Source of the DNA: Streptomyces chattanoogensis
GTDB taxonomy: Bacteria; Actinomycetota; Actinomycetes; Streptomycetales; Streptomycetaceae
Assembly (NCBI RefSeq): GCF_001294335.1
Contig: NZ_LGKG01000124.1
Coordinates: 55,813 to 119,812 of the forward strand
Direction: 5' to 3'
Length of the DNA stretch: 64,000 nt
A program made the translations under genes and the position numbers. Below are positions 6,870 to 18,020 of this stretch, one piece after another (position 1 is the first letter of the stretch; each line of letters opens with the position of its first letter). The notes under the pieces were generated by a model. The model made no database searches, was not told the origin of the DNA, and saw only the letters and a list, made by a program, of their open reading frames with translations.

Positions 6870-8314
6870 TGACGCTGATGAGGCTGAGGAGACAACGCAG
6901 GAGGGCGGGTGTGGCCTCGGCGGCCGCGCTGGCGCTCGCGGGTGCGGGTGTCCTGGCCGTGGCCGGGTCCGCCCAGGCGGCGGACGTGTCGTACAAGACG
7001 GAGTGTCTGCCGCCGCCGATATCCGGGCTGCCGCCGATCGAGGGCACCACGAAGGTGGCGGTCAGCGCGCCCGCGACCGCGAAGGTCGGGGACGAGATCA
7101 CGGTGGTCTGGAAGACGGTCGAGGCGGCCTCCAAGAACCCCGACGTCCTCGATCTGGGGGAGAACACCGTCCAGCCGACCGGCACGGTCAAGGTGGCCGG
7201 GGCACAGACCGGCGAGCTGCCCGTGGAGGGGCCGCGGCAGAATCCGCCGATCCCCAAGGGCGCTCCGATGAAGCTGTCCGACATGACGGGCAAGCTGAAG
7301 CTGGAGAAGCCGGGGGAGGTCACGCTGACGCCGGGCTTCTACAACATCAACGTCAACAAGCCGATCTCCACGGACACCAAGTGCTCGCCCAAGGAGACGG
7401 TGCAGCCCGCGGTCACCATCAAGGTGACGGACGGCGGGGGCGACTCCGGCGGCACCACGAGCGGCGGTACGACCAGTGGCGGGACAACCGGCGGCGGTAC
7501 GACGAGTAGCGGTACGACCGGAGGTGATTCCACCAGCGGCGGCACGACCAGCGGCGGCACGACCTCCGGTACGGACACCGGCGGCACCACCGGCGGCGGC
7601 TCGACCGGCGGTAGCGGCGGCGACCCCGACGGCACCGCGTACCAGGGCAAGGAGATCAAGGTCCCGTACGCCTGCAAGACCCCCATCGGGGACAAGAAGG
7701 CGACCTCGCCGGTGCAGATCGACGCCGTGAAGAAGGGCGGCAGCTACGACCTGACGGTGCAGTTCAAGAAGTCCGTCATGGACAGCCCGGCGGACATCCC
7801 CAAGGACTCGGTCAAGCCGTCGATGGACGTCAAGGTGGGCGGCGCGGACAAGGGAACGGTCAAGGTGGAGGGCCCGACCAACGCCGAACCCATCAAGTCG
7901 GGTGACCCGATCGAGATCCCCGATCTCAAGGGCACGTACAAGCCGGGCGCCACGGGCAGGACGACGCTGACGCCGGGCGTGCTCACCGTCAACGCGCTGG
8001 GGACGACCACGACCTGCACCCCGGAGAAGGACCCCGGCCCCTCGCTCACGCTGGACACCTCGGCGCAGCCGGGCGGCACGTCGGGCGGTACGTCCGGTGG
8101 GGCGTCGGGTGGGTCGTCGGCCGGTTCGACGGGCGGCGCATCCGGGGGAACGGCCGGTGGCGCCGCCGGCAGCACCGGTGGCACCGGCGGCCTCGCCGAC
8201 ACCGGCGCCGGTGACCGCGGCGCCCTGACCGCCCTCGGGCTCCTCGCCGGCACCGCCGTCCTGCTCGGCGGGGCGGTCTTCAGCTTCACGCCGCGGCGGC
8301 ACCTGCGCCGCTGA
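6869..8314 (+). CDS. Two-domain surface protein with LADTG sorting tail
   Basis: 481 residues from the ATG at 6869 (GAAAGG 8-14 nt upstream). A signal peptide (ending 'AQAAD') precedes a divergent copy of the two-cysteine domain ('KTECLPP' to 'TKCSP', ~40-185), a Gly/Thr/Ser linker of ~60 residues, and a second copy ('YACKTPIG' to 'GTTTTCTP', ~265-385) very close to the domain in the protein encoded at 3831. Another Gly/Ser linker, 'LADTG', a hydrophobic segment and 'RRHLRR' follow. LAxTG is the motif preferred by Streptomyces class E sortases, so wall anchoring is likely. It is the last gene of the operon and is followed by a strong terminator. Confidence 0.8.
   Translation: MTLMRLRRQRRRAGVASAAALALAGAGVLAVAGSAQAADVSYKTECLPPPISGLPPIEGTTKVAVSAPATAKVGDEITVVWKTVEAASKNPDVLDLGENTVQPTGTVKVAGAQTGELPVEGPRQNPPIPKGAPMKLSDMTGKLKLEKPGEVTLTPGFYNINVNKPISTDTKCSPKETVQPAVTIKVTDGGGDSGGTTSGGTTSGGTTGGGTTSSGTTGGDSTSGGTTSGGTTSGTDTGGTTGGGSTGGSGGDPDGTAYQGKEIKVPYACKTPIGDKKATSPVQIDAVKKGGSYDLTVQFKKSVMDSPADIPKDSVKPSMDVKVGGADKGTVKVEGPTNAEPIKSGDPIEIPDLKGTYKPGATGRTTLTPGVLTVNALGTTTTCTPEKDPGPSLTLDTSAQPGGTSGGTSGGASGGSSAGSTGGASGGTAGGAAGSTGGTGGLADTGAGDRGALTALGLLAGTAVLLGGAVFSFTPRRHLRR
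7441..7625 (+). repeat. Gly/Thr/Ser-coding degenerate repeat (linker)
   Basis: Imperfect tandem units around 'ggc ggt acg acc agc' encode GGTTSGGTT-type sequence in the linker between the two domains of the protein encoded at 6869. A second Gly/Ser-rich stretch lies at ~8080-8190. Such repeats change length easily and may vary the distance from the wall. Confidence 0.7.
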
Positions 8315-8330
8315 CCTCCGCCACGACGAA

Positions 8331-8363
8331 GGCCCCGCCGCACCAACCCGGTGCGGCGGGGCC
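8331..8363. terminator. Bidirectional terminator
   Basis: Perfect 13-bp stem (8331-8343 with 8351-8363) and a 7-nt loop between the convergent surface operon and the peptide transporter gene. Confidence 0.85.
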
Positions 8364-8401
8364 CTGTGCCTCGGCGGAGACGCCTCAGCTGCGCAGATGT
8401 G

Positions 8402-9931
<1,530 letters not shown>

Positions 9932-10416
9932 GGTGAGTCCTTGGTCTGCTCGGGACGCGTTCGATGAGTCGTTACGCGCCCGGGTGGGGGATGACCGGCA
10001 CCGGCGTGGACATGCCCGCCCCCACGTCCGGGGGGTCGACACCGCACGAGACGGCGCCGGCAGGCGGTCCAACACCGGGATCCACGCCCCCCGTGCTGCT
10101 CGCGCGGCGGACCCGGTCGACAGGTCAGTCACTGTGTACCGGGACTGGTGGTTCCAGCCCCGCACACAACAGGGACCGATGACACCAGTTGAGCGTCAGC
10201 GGTCCGCGGGTTGTGCGATGGACGTCCCGACACCATACGTCTGCTTCCACCACCAATGGCCACCATGAGACAACGCTCACACTGTTGCCGGGAACCGTTT
10301 ACTCCGCCCTGCCGAGCGTGTGCAGTCCGGGCCGTGCCCCGGGCCGGCGCATCCGCTCGTAGCCGGCCCCCGCCGGTCCGCCCCTCTGCCCCGCCGCCTC
10401 GGACTACCATCGGCGC
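9932..10416. other. 485-bp divergent intergenic region
   Basis: Lies between the peptide transporter (-) and the response regulator (+) and should hold both promoters. TACCAT at 10405-10410 lies 6 nt before the response regulator ATG, with no Shine-Dalgarno, which suggests a leaderless transcript. No gene, strong repeat or recognised operator was seen in the rest. Confidence 0.4.
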
Positions 10417-11097
<681 letters not shown>

Positions 11098-11113
11098 AAA
11101 GAGCCAGTAGCCC

Positions 11114-12364
11114 GTGCGCCGCCGCCTGATCAACTCCACGCTCGCCGTGGTGCTCGTCGTCATCGCCGTCTTCGGCATCTCCCTGGTCATCGTCGAAACC
11201 CGCACGATCGAGGCGGGTGCGCAGGAGAGCGTGGCGTCCGAGGCGGTGCGGCTGGTGGGGATCGTGGAGAGCCGGCTGGGCAGCGGCGAGAAGATCACTC
11301 CGGAGATCCTCTCCGAGCAGATCACCGCCAAGCGGTACGCCCAGATCCGGGTGCCGGGCAGGCCCGGCACGATCGAGATCGGGCGGCGTCCGGCGGGGGA
11401 CGTCATGGAAAAGCGGGTCCGCGGAGACCGGGGCGAATCCGTCGTGGTCCAGGAGTCCCGCTCCACGGTCAGCGCGGAGATCGGCCGGACGCTGCTGGTC
11501 ATCCTGGCCGTCGCACTGCTCGCGATCGTCGCCGCCGTCATCCTTGCGGTACGCCAGGCCCGTCGGCTGACCGCACCGCTCACCGACCTCGCCGAGACCG
11601 CCGAACGGCTGGGCTCCGGCGACCCCCGCCCGCGCCACCGCCGCTACGGCGTCCAGGAACTCGACCGGGTCGCGGATGTGCTCGACGCCAGCGCCGAACG
11701 GATCGCCCGGATGCTGACCGCCGAGCGCCGGCTCGCCGCCGACGCCTCCCACCAGCTGCGCACCCCGCTGACCGCGCTGTCGATGCGGCTGGAGGAGATC
11801 ACCGTCACCGACGACCCGGACACCGTCAAGGAAGAGGCCACCATCGCGCTGGCCCAGGTGGAGCGGCTGACCGATGTCGTGCAGCGGTTGCTGACCAACT
11901 CGCGCGATCCGCGCACCGGCTCGGCGGTCGCCTTCGATCTGGACGAGGTGGTCAAGCAGCAGGTCGAGGAGTGGCGCCCGGCCTACCGCAGCGCCGGACG
12001 GGCCATCGTCCGCTCCGGGAAGAAGGGGCTGCGGGCCGTGGGCACCCCGGGCGCGGTTGCCCAGGTGCTGGCCACGCTGATCGAGAACTCCCTGATGCAC
12101 GGCGCCGGAACGGTCGCCCTGCGCACCCGCGTCACCGGCAACCAGGCCGTTGTCGAGGTCACGGACGCAGGCCCCGGCGTCCCGCCGGACCTCGGCTCAC
12201 GGGTCTTCGAACGGACCGTCTCCGGCCGCAACTCCACCGGGCTGGGGCTGGCCGTCGCCCGCGACCTGGCCGAGGCGGACGGCGGCCGTCTGGAGCTGCT
12301 GCAGCAGCATCCGCCGGTGTTCGCGCTGTTCCTGGCGCGCGAAGCCGAGTCCGTCGAGGAGTGA
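11114..12364 (+). CDS. Membrane sensor histidine kinase
   Basis: 416 residues, GTG start. TM1 ~6-24, a ~100-residue extracytoplasmic loop with no recognised sensor fold, and TM2 ~130-152 ('LLVILAVALLAIVAAVILAV'). A HAMP-like stretch follows, then the HisKA box 'LAADASHQLRTPLTALSMRL' with the phosphoacceptor His. The ATPase domain has N-box 'TLIENSLMHG', G1 'VTDAGPGVPP' and G2 'GLGLAVARDLAEADGG'. It phosphorylates the regulator encoded just upstream. The final codon lies 16 bp from the convergent GtrA gene, leaving little room for a separate terminator. Confidence 0.94.
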   Translation: MRRRLINSTLAVVLVVIAVFGISLVIVETRTIEAGAQESVASEAVRLVGIVESRLGSGEKITPEILSEQITAKRYAQIRVPGRPGTIEIGRRPAGDVMEKRVRGDRGESVVVQESRSTVSAEIGRTLLVILAVALLAIVAAVILAVRQARRLTAPLTDLAETAERLGSGDPRPRHRRYGVQELDRVADVLDASAERIARMLTAERRLAADASHQLRTPLTALSMRLEEITVTDDPDTVKEEATIALAQVERLTDVVQRLLTNSRDPRTGSAVAFDLDEVVKQQVEEWRPAYRSAGRAIVRSGKKGLRAVGTPGAVAQVLATLIENSLMHGAGTVALRTRVTGNQAVVEVTDAGPGVPPDLGSRVFERTVSGRNSTGLGLAVARDLAEADGGRLELLQQHPPVFALFLAREAESVEE

Positions 12365-12380
12365 GCCCGCTGCCGGCCCG

Positions 12381-12908
12381 CTACTTCCGGGAGCCGCTGC
12401 GGGCCCGCGCCGGGCCCGGCACGCCCTCGGGGCGGTCGGTCAGGAAGGACTCGGCGGTCTCCACGGCCTCCCGGGCGGGCAGCGCCCGGAACACCCAGGT
12501 GCGGTACGACCAGAAGCGGAAGAGCGTCGCGATGCCGATGCCGACGAACTTGAAGACATTGCTCTGCAGCCGGCCGTCCCAGCCGAACCCGTACGTCGCG
12601 GTGTAGAGCACGCCGTTCTCGATGATCAGGCCGATCACGCTGAACAGCAGGAAGAGCGTGAGCTCCTTGGTGCGGCCCTGCTTGTCCCGGTCGCGGTAGG
12701 CGAAGTAGCGGTAGCCGATGTAGTTGGTGCCGGTGGCCACGACCGTCGCCACGATGCTGGCCCGGACGACGGGAATCTCGGTCAGCTGCCGTACGAGGTT
12801 GAACACCGCGAAGTTCACGACGACGCCCGCGCCGCCGACCGCGCCGAACTTCACCACTTCCCGGGTGAGCGCCTCCAGCCTCGACCGCAGCGCGCTCCGT
12901 TCACTCAT
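12381..12908 (-). CDS. GtrA family membrane protein
   Basis: 175 residues with four transmembrane segments, beginning 'VVKFGAVGGAGVVVNFAVF' and including the family's 'NYIGYRYFAYRDR' and 'FRFWSYRTWVF' pieces. GtrA proteins are thought to flip or help move lipid-linked sugars used in cell-wall or surface glycan assembly. A GtrA gene next to purEK is also seen in mycobacteria. The C-terminal ~40 residues are charged and cytoplasmic. The substrate cannot be told from sequence. Confidence 0.9.
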   Translation of the reverse strand: MSERSALRSRLEALTREVVKFGAVGGAGVVVNFAVFNLVRQLTEIPVVRASIVATVVATGTNYIGYRYFAYRDRDKQGRTKELTLFLLFSVIGLIIENGVLYTATYGFGWDGRLQSNVFKFVGIGIATLFRFWSYRTWVFRALPAREAVETAESFLTDRPEGVPGPARARSGSRK

Positions 12909-13061
12909 GGTGATCGTTCAGCTCCCGTCGTGGGCAGATGTCGCGGGCGAACGCCCTGAGCGGATGTCGTGGGGTGGTCATCGCGGCCGTCAACCGTGGT
13001 CCGCTCTCTCATGCTAACCACCGGTATCAGCCGGTGCCCGTCCCCTGTCGAGTTCGGCTCC

Positions 13062-13493
13062 TCATCCCACGGTGACGCGGAATTCGAGGCTCTGCGTGCC
13101 CTCTGCGACGCCCGCACCGTCCGTACACCGCCGGCAGCGCAGCAGCCGCAGGTCCGTACGGCCCGCGCCGACCGCCACGAAGTCCAGGTAGCGGGAGCCG
13201 CCCGCACCGGAGGACGGCGGCTCGTCGGGGTCCACATGGCTTCCGGACGCCCTCAGAACGGCCGGATCCGGACGCGGGGCGGCGATGATCCAGCGGAATC
13301 CGTCGGCGCGGCCGTCGGCCACCTGTATCTCGAAGTGCTCGCCCGGTCCGACCGCTATCTCGGTGCTGTCCGCGTCGTACACCGCCGGCTCCGACAGCCG
13401 GCTGATGACGGTATGCACCGCGATCAGCAGCGCGGCGATCGCCACGGCGATCACCAGAAGCCGGGATTTCCTCGCTATGCCACCGGTCCCCAT
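13062..13493 (-). CDS. Exported chagasin-like (inhibitor I42-fold) protein
   Basis: 143 residues from the ATG at 13493, chosen because AAGGAGAG lies just upstream; an earlier in-frame GTG at 13523 lacks a site. One N-terminal membrane anchor (~10-28) precedes a ~110-residue beta domain. 'IAVGPGEHFEIQVADGRADG' followed by 'FRWIIAAPRPD', then 'GAGGSRYLDFVAVGAGRTDL', follow the strand pattern of chagasin-type cysteine-protease inhibitors, but the NPTTG inhibitory loop is not preserved, so inhibitor activity is doubtful. Two cysteines in 'LRCRRC' are unusual. It is divergent from purK with a 122-bp shared upstream region. Confidence 0.55.
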   Translation of the reverse strand: MGTGGIARKSRLLVIAVAIAALLIAVHTVISRLSEPAVYDADSTEIAVGPGEHFEIQVADGRADGFRWIIAAPRPDPAVLRASGSHVDPDEPPSSGAGGSRYLDFVAVGAGRTDLRLLRCRRCTDGAGVAEGTQSLEFRVTVG

Positions 13494-13615
13494 CCGGTCT
13501 CTCCTTCGCTTGCCGCTCGTCACCGGCGATCCTCTGACATCTGCGGACGCCCGTATTCAGAGGATCATCCAAGCAGGGGTCGGGGCAGCGCTGCGGTGCG
13601 GATACCCTGGGGAGC

Positions 13616-14767
13616 GTGACGTTCCCGGTAGTCGGCATGGTCGGCGGCGGTCAGCTCGCCCGTATGACCCACGAGGCGGGTATCCCCCTCGGCATCAAGT
13701 TCAAGCTCCTCAGCGACACCCCGCAGGACTCGGCGGCCCAGGTGGTCAGCGAGGTCGTCATCGGCGACTACCGCGACCTGGAGACGCTGCGCGCCTTCGC
13801 CCGTGGCTGCGATGTGCTCACCTTCGATCATGAGCACGTCCCCACCGAGCACTTGCGGGCGCTGGAGGCGGACGGCATCCCCATCAGGCCCGGCCCCGAG
13901 GCCCTGATGCACGCCCAGGACAAGGGGGTGATGCGCGCGAAGCTGGACGCGATCGGCGTGCCCTGTCCGCGGCACCGCATCGTCTCCGATCCGGCCGATG
14001 TGGAGCGGTTCGCGGCCGAGGGGGAAGGTTTCCCCGTCGTCCTCAAGACCGTCCGCGGGGGCTATGACGGCAAGGGAGTCTGGGTCGTGCGATCCTCCGA
14101 AGAGGCCGCCGAACCGTTCCGCGCCGGAGTGCCGGTTCTGGCCGAGGAGAAGGTCGAATTCGTCCGAGAACTGGCGGCCAACATCGTCCGCTCCCCGCAC
14201 GGCCAGGCCGTCGCCTACCCGGTCGTGGAGTCGATACAGGTCGACGGCGTCTGCGACACGGTGATCGCCCCGGCACCCGGCCTCGACCCGCAGCTCGCGG
14301 GCCACGCCCAGGAGCTGGCGCTGCGCATCGGCAAGGAGCTGGACGTCGTGGGCCACCTCGCGGTCGAGCTCTTCGAGACGGCCGGACCCGACGGGAAACC
14401 CGGCATCCTGGTCAACGAGCTCGCCATGCGCCCGCACAACTCCGGCCACTGGACCCAGGACGGCGCGATCACCTCGCAGTTCGCCAACCACGTCCGTGCC
14501 GTGCTCGACCTCCCGCTCGGTGACCCGCGCCCTCGCGCCACCTGGACGGTGATGGCCAATGTCCTCGGCGGCGACTACCCCGACATGTATGCGGCGTATC
14601 TGCATTGCATGGCGCGGGACCCGCAGCTGAAGATCCATATGTACGGAAAGGACGTGAAGCCCGGCCGCAAGGTCGGCCACGTCAACACCTACGGCGACGA
14701 TCTGGCCGACGTGCGCGAGCGCGCCGCGCACGCCGCCGGCTATCTGCGAGGAACAATCACCGAATGA
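13616..14767 (+). CDS. purK: N5-carboxyaminoimidazole ribonucleotide synthase
   Basis: 383 residues, an ATP-grasp enzyme that carboxylates AIR with bicarbonate and ATP to N5-CAIR in purine synthesis. The N-terminus '[18 protein letters not shown]' is the PurK hallmark. The ATP-grasp core has '[20 protein letters not shown]' and the metal-binding end '[10 protein letters not shown]...[13 protein letters not shown]'. The GTG start at 13616 follows GGGGAG. Its stop overlaps the purE start (ATGA), so the two are translated together. Upstream, TACCCT lies just before the ribosome site and may be the -10. Confidence 0.97.
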   Translation: MTFPVVGMVGGGQLARMTHEAGIPLGIKFKLLSDTPQDSAAQVVSEVVIGDYRDLETLRAFARGCDVLTFDHEHVPTEHLRALEADGIPIRPGPEALMHAQDKGVMRAKLDAIGVPCPRHRIVSDPADVERFAAEGEGFPVVLKTVRGGYDGKGVWVVRSSEEAAEPFRAGVPVLAEEKVEFVRELAANIVRSPHGQAVAYPVVESIQVDGVCDTVIAPAPGLDPQLAGHAQELALRIGKELDVVGHLAVELFETAGPDGKPGILVNELAMRPHNSGHWTQDGAITSQFANHVRAVLDLPLGDPRPRATWTVMANVLGGDYPDMYAAYLHCMARDPQLKIHMYGKDVKPGRKVGHVNTYGDDLADVRERAAHAAGYLRGTITE

Positions 14768-15357
14768 CCGCCCACCCGTCGCCCGGCCACCGCCCCTCAA
14801 CGAGCGCTGACGCGCGCCCCTCCGATGCCTCCGCCCCCCTCGTCGGCGTCGTCATGGGCTCCGACTCCGACTGGCCCGTCATGGAGGCCGCCGCGCAGGT
14901 GCTCGCCGAGTTCGAGATCCCCTACGAGGTCGATGTCGTCTCGGCGCACCGGATGCCGCGCGAAATGATCGCCTACGGCGAGGACGCCGCCGGGCGCGGC
15001 CTCAAGGCGATCATCGCGGGCGCCGGGGGAGCCGCGCACCTTCCCGGGATGCTCGCCTCGGTCACCCCGCTCCCCGTCATCGGCGTGCCGGTGCCGCTGA
15101 AGTACCTGGACGGCATGGACTCCCTCCTGTCCATCGTGCAGATGCCCGCCGGGGTGCCGGTCGCCACCGTCTCGGTGGGCGGCGCCCGTAACGCCGGGCT
15201 GCTCGCCGCCCGGATCCTCGCCGCGTACGATCCCGAACTCCTCTCCCGTATGCGGGAGTTCCAGCAGGAGCTGAACGACCAGGCCACCGAGAAGGGCAAG
15301 CGGCTGCGCAACAAGGTCGCCGCCCCCAGCGGCTTCGGCTTCGGCGGCGGCAAGTGA
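14764..15357 (+). CDS. purE: N5-CAIR mutase, catalytic subunit
   Basis: 197 residues; class I PurE, which moves the carboxyl group of N5-CAIR to C4 to give CAIR. After a ~25-residue extension come '[17 protein letters not shown]', '[12 protein letters not shown]' with the catalytic His, and '[18 protein letters not shown]'. It is translationally coupled to purK by a 4-bp overlap. The C-terminal Gly-rich tail ('GFGFGGGK') is common in Streptomyces homologues. The PurK/PurE pair completes one step of IMP synthesis. Confidence 0.97.
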   Translation: MTAHPSPGHRPSTSADARPSDASAPLVGVVMGSDSDWPVMEAAAQVLAEFEIPYEVDVVSAHRMPREMIAYGEDAAGRGLKAIIAGAGGAAHLPGMLASVTPLPVIGVPVPLKYLDGMDSLLSIVQMPAGVPVATVSVGGARNAGLLAARILAAYDPELLSRMREFQQELNDQATEKGKRLRNKVAAPSGFGFGGGK

Positions 15358-15359
15358 GC

Positions 15360-15422
15360 GAGCGCAGCGAGCGAACAGTCGAGAGGTGCGCGCCGCGCGA
15401 ATGCAAGGCCGAGCGCAGCGAG
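15360..15422. repeat. Two direct GAGCGCAGCGAG copies
   Basis: The 12-mer GAGCGCAGCGAG occurs at 15360-15371 and 15411-15422 in the gap between purE and the dipeptidase gene. The second copy supplies part of the dipeptidase ribosome site. Similar short gagcgcagcgag repeats are common between Streptomyces genes (recollection). Confidence 0.6.
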
Positions 15423-15430
15423 GTGTCGGC

Positions 15431-16618
15431 ATGAGTGCCTCTCTGGACGCCGCGAAGGAGCTGCTCGCCCGCTGGCCCGTCGTCGACGGCCACAACGACC
15501 TGCCCTGGGCGCTGCGCGAGCAGGTCCGCTACGACCTCGACCGGCGCGATATCGCCGGCGACCAGTCCGCGCATCTGCACACCGACCTCCCCCGGCTGCG
15601 GGCCGGCGGCGTCGGCGCGCAGTTCTGGTCCGTCTATGTACGGGCCGAATACGCGGGCGACCACGCGGTCAGCGCCACCCTCGAACAGATCGACGTGGTG
15701 CGGCAGTTGGTCGGCCGCTACCCCGGAGATCTGCGCCTGGCGCTCACCTCCGGCGATATGGAGGCCGCCCGCGCGGAGCGCCGTATCGCCTCTCTGATGG
15801 GTGCCGAGGGCGGCCACTCCATCAACAACTCCCTCGCCACCCTGCGCGCACTGCACCGGCTCGGCGTCCGCTATATGACGCTGACCCACAACAACTCGCT
15901 CGACTGGGCCGACTCGGCGACCGACGAGCCGAAGGCGGGCGGGCTGTCGCGGTTCGGCGAGGAGGTCGTCCGCGAGATGAACCGCCTCGGCATGCTCGTC
16001 GATCTCTCGCATGTCGCCGCGGAAACGATGCGCGACGCGCTCCGCGTCACCCGCGCCCCGGTGATCTTCTCCCACTCCTCCGCCCGCGCCGTCTGCGACC
16101 ATCCGCGCAACATCCCCGACGACGTCCTGGAGCGGCTGCCCGCCAACGGCGGCATCGCGATGGCCACCTTCGTGCCGAAGTTCGTGCTGCCCGCCGCGGT
16201 GGAATGGACGCAGCGTGCCGACGAGAACATGCGCGCGCACGGCCTGCACCACCTCGACACCAGCGAGGGCGGGATGACCGTCCAGCGGGCCTTCGAAGCC
16301 GCCCACCCGCGCCCGGTGGCCACCGCGGCCACCGTCGCCGACCACCTCGACCATATGCGTGACGTCGCGGGCATCGACCACCTCGGCATCGGCGGCGACT
16401 TCGACGGCACCGCCTTCACCCCGTCGGACCTGGCCGATGTGGCGGGCTACCCGCAGCTGATCGCCGAGCTGCTGGACCGCAAGTGGTCCACGGCCGACCT
16501 CGCCAAGCTCACCTGGCAGAACGCGGTCCGTACGCTGCGCATCGCCGAGGACGTGGCACGCGAGGAACAGGCCCGGCGCGGCCCGTCCAACGCCACCCTC
16601 GAGGAGCTGGACGGCTGA
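15431..16618 (+). CDS. M19 membrane-type dipeptidase (renal dipeptidase family)
   Basis: 395 residues from the ATG at 15431, which has GAGGTG 5 nt upstream; the GTG at 15386 is weaker. All metal and substrate residues of the binuclear zinc family are present: His21 and Asp23 ('[10 protein letters not shown]'), Glu126 ('GAEGGHS'), His153 ('LTHNNS'), His194 ('DLSHVAAE'), His215 ('FSHSSARAV') and Asp323 ('IGGDFDG'). It hydrolyses dipeptides, including L-D dipeptides. The S. coelicolor orthologue Sco3058, in the same genomic position, is a structurally characterised homologue of human renal dipeptidase. There is no signal peptide, so a cytoplasmic site is expected. It is followed by a strong terminator and a degenerate paralogue. 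Confidence 0.95.
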   Translation: MSASLDAAKELLARWPVVDGHNDLPWALREQVRYDLDRRDIAGDQSAHLHTDLPRLRAGGVGAQFWSVYVRAEYAGDHAVSATLEQIDVVRQLVGRYPGDLRLALTSGDMEAARAERRIASLMGAEGGHSINNSLATLRALHRLGVRYMTLTHNNSLDWADSATDEPKAGGLSRFGEEVVREMNRLGMLVDLSHVAAETMRDALRVTRAPVIFSHSSARAVCDHPRNIPDDVLERLPANGGIAMATFVPKFVLPAAVEWTQRADENMRAHGLHHLDTSEGGMTVQRAFEAAHPRPVATAATVADHLDHMRDVAGIDHLGIGGDFDGTAFTPSDLADVAGYPQLIAELLDRKWSTADLAKLTWQNAVRTLRIAEDVAREEQARRGPSNATLEELDG

Positions 16619-16642
16619 GGCACCGTACGACGGGACGGCGTC

Positions 16643-16699
16643 AGGGCCGGTCCGGCGGATCATGGCCGGGCCCGCCCCCTGATCCGCCGGACCGGCCCT
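16643..16699 (+). terminator. Very strong hairpin terminator
   Basis: Two perfectly complementary 20-nt arms (16643-16662 and 16680-16699) around a 17-nt loop, 24 bp after the dipeptidase stop. The paralogue at 16782 is thus likely transcribed on its own. Confidence 0.85.
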
Positions 16700-16781
16700 A
16701 ACCCGTACGCATCGCTCACCGCGAACCGTACGGATCCGCGTGCGACGGTGGCGTCACCTGTAGTCGACCGGGGAGTGCGCC

Positions 16782-17978
16782 ATGGCCGATCTCGCCCCCG
16801 CAGAGCTGACCGACCCCGCCGGTGCCTCGGAGATATCCGGCGCCGCCCCCGGCGACGGATCCGCAGGCCCGCTGCCGCTCGGTCTCCGCGGCCCGCTGGC
16901 CCGCGCCCGCGCCCTGCTCGCCACGCACCCCGTCGTCGACGGCTGCAACGGCCTGCCCTGGTCGCTGCGCCGGCGCACCGGCCACGATCCGACCCCCGGC
17001 CACCGCTTCGACCTCGACCACGGCGAGACGGGCGTGCGCACCGACATCCCGCGGCTGCGGGCCGGCGGTATCGGCGGCCAGTTCTGGTCCCTCCAGGTGC
17101 CGGCCGAGCTGACCGGCGAGGCGGCCGTCACCGCGACGCTCGAGCAGATCGACTTCGTCCATGCGCTGATCCGCACCTACCCCGGGGCGCTGCATCTCGC
17201 CCTCTCCGCCGACGACCTGACCGAGGCCCGCGACCACGGCCGGATAGCCTCCCTCCTCGGCTCCGCCGCCGGCCACGCCATCGACAGCTCGCTCGGCGTA
17301 CTGCGCTCCTTCTACCGGCTGGGAGTGCGTTCCCTCTCCCTCACCGCCGGCCGCAGCACCCCGTGGGCCGACTCCGCCACCGACGAGCCCAGGGCGGGCG
17401 GGCTGACGGTGTTCGGCGAGGAGGTGGTCCGCGAGATGAACCGCCTCGGCATGCTCATCGATCTGACCTGGTGCTCCGCCGACACCATGCGGCACACCCT
17501 CGAGATCACCAGGTCCCCGGTGCTCTGGTGCCACACGGCGGCCCGGGCGGTCTGTGCCCACCCCCGCAACGTCCCCGACGAGGTGCTCTCGCTGCTGCCC
17601 CGCAACGGCGGGGTCTGCATGGTCACCTTCACCCCGGAACACCTCACCCGCGGCAGCGGCCCTGCCTCCGTACAGGACATCGCCGACCACCTCGACCACA
17701 TCCGCGCGGTGGCAGGCCCCGACCACGTCGGCCTCGGCGCCGGCTTCGACACCGACCCGGCCACCGCGCACCGCAGCCCCGTGCCGGATGTGGCGGGCTA
17801 TCCGCTGCTGCTCGCCGAACTCATCGACCGCGGCTGGTCATTCCGCGATCTGGCCGGTCTGACCTGGGGCAATGCGCTACGGGCAGTCCGCGGCGCGGAG
17901 TGTGCCGCCCGCGCCGCCCGGGGCCGCCGGGCACCGTCCACGGCGACGATCGAGCGGCTGGACGGAGAGCGGGCGTAA
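16782..17978 (+). CDS. M19 dipeptidase-like protein lacking metal ligands
   Basis: 398 residues, alignable end to end with the dipeptidase encoded at 15431 after a ~35-residue N-terminal extension. The catalytic positions are replaced: His to Cys55 and Asp to Gly57 ('VVDGCNGLPW'), Glu to Ala162 ('GSAAGHA'), substrate His to Ala189 ('LTAGRS'), zinc His to Trp230 ('DLTWCSAD') and Asp to Gly321 ('LGAGFDTD'). Only His251 ('WCHTAARAV') remains. The frame is intact, codon use is normal and GGGAG lies 6 nt before the ATG, so this is a maintained protein rather than a decaying gene. It is likely a pseudoenzyme with a binding or regulatory role, or a partner of the active enzyme (inference). Confidence 0.9.
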   Translation: MADLAPAELTDPAGASEISGAAPGDGSAGPLPLGLRGPLARARALLATHPVVDGCNGLPWSLRRRTGHDPTPGHRFDLDHGETGVRTDIPRLRAGGIGGQFWSLQVPAELTGEAAVTATLEQIDFVHALIRTYPGALHLALSADDLTEARDHGRIASLLGSAAGHAIDSSLGVLRSFYRLGVRSLSLTAGRSTPWADSATDEPRAGGLTVFGEEVVREMNRLGMLIDLTWCSADTMRHTLEITRSPVLWCHTAARAVCAHPRNVPDEVLSLLPRNGGVCMVTFTPEHLTRGSGPASVQDIADHLDHIRAVAGPDHVGLGAGFDTDPATAHRSPVPDVAGYPLLLAELIDRGWSFRDLAGLTWGNALRAVRGAECAARAARGRRAPSTATIERLDGERA

Positions 17979-17997
17979 CCGGCCGACCGCACCCTTC

Positions 17998-18016
17998 GGG
18001 CCCGAGCTTCGGGCCC
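17998..18016. terminator. Hairpin between convergent genes
   Basis: 8-bp perfect stem (17998-18005 with 18009-18016) and a 3-nt loop between the dipeptidase-like gene and the VOC gene. Confidence 0.6.
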
Positions 18017-18020
18017 GGGC

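Noticed and set aside
7441..7625. CRISPR-like or tandem-repeat array
   Set aside because: The repeats are imperfect, codon-phased and encode a Gly/Thr/Ser linker within an intact protein.
6530..8302. 590-codon minus-strand frame antisense to the surface genes
   Set aside because: Arg/Gly-rich shadow of repeat-coding DNA with no motif or ribosome site.
16782..17978. Calling the second dipeptidase gene a pseudogene
   Set aside because: The frame, start signals and codon use are intact and similarity runs end to end; the changes are at active-site residues only, so a pseudoenzyme fits better.
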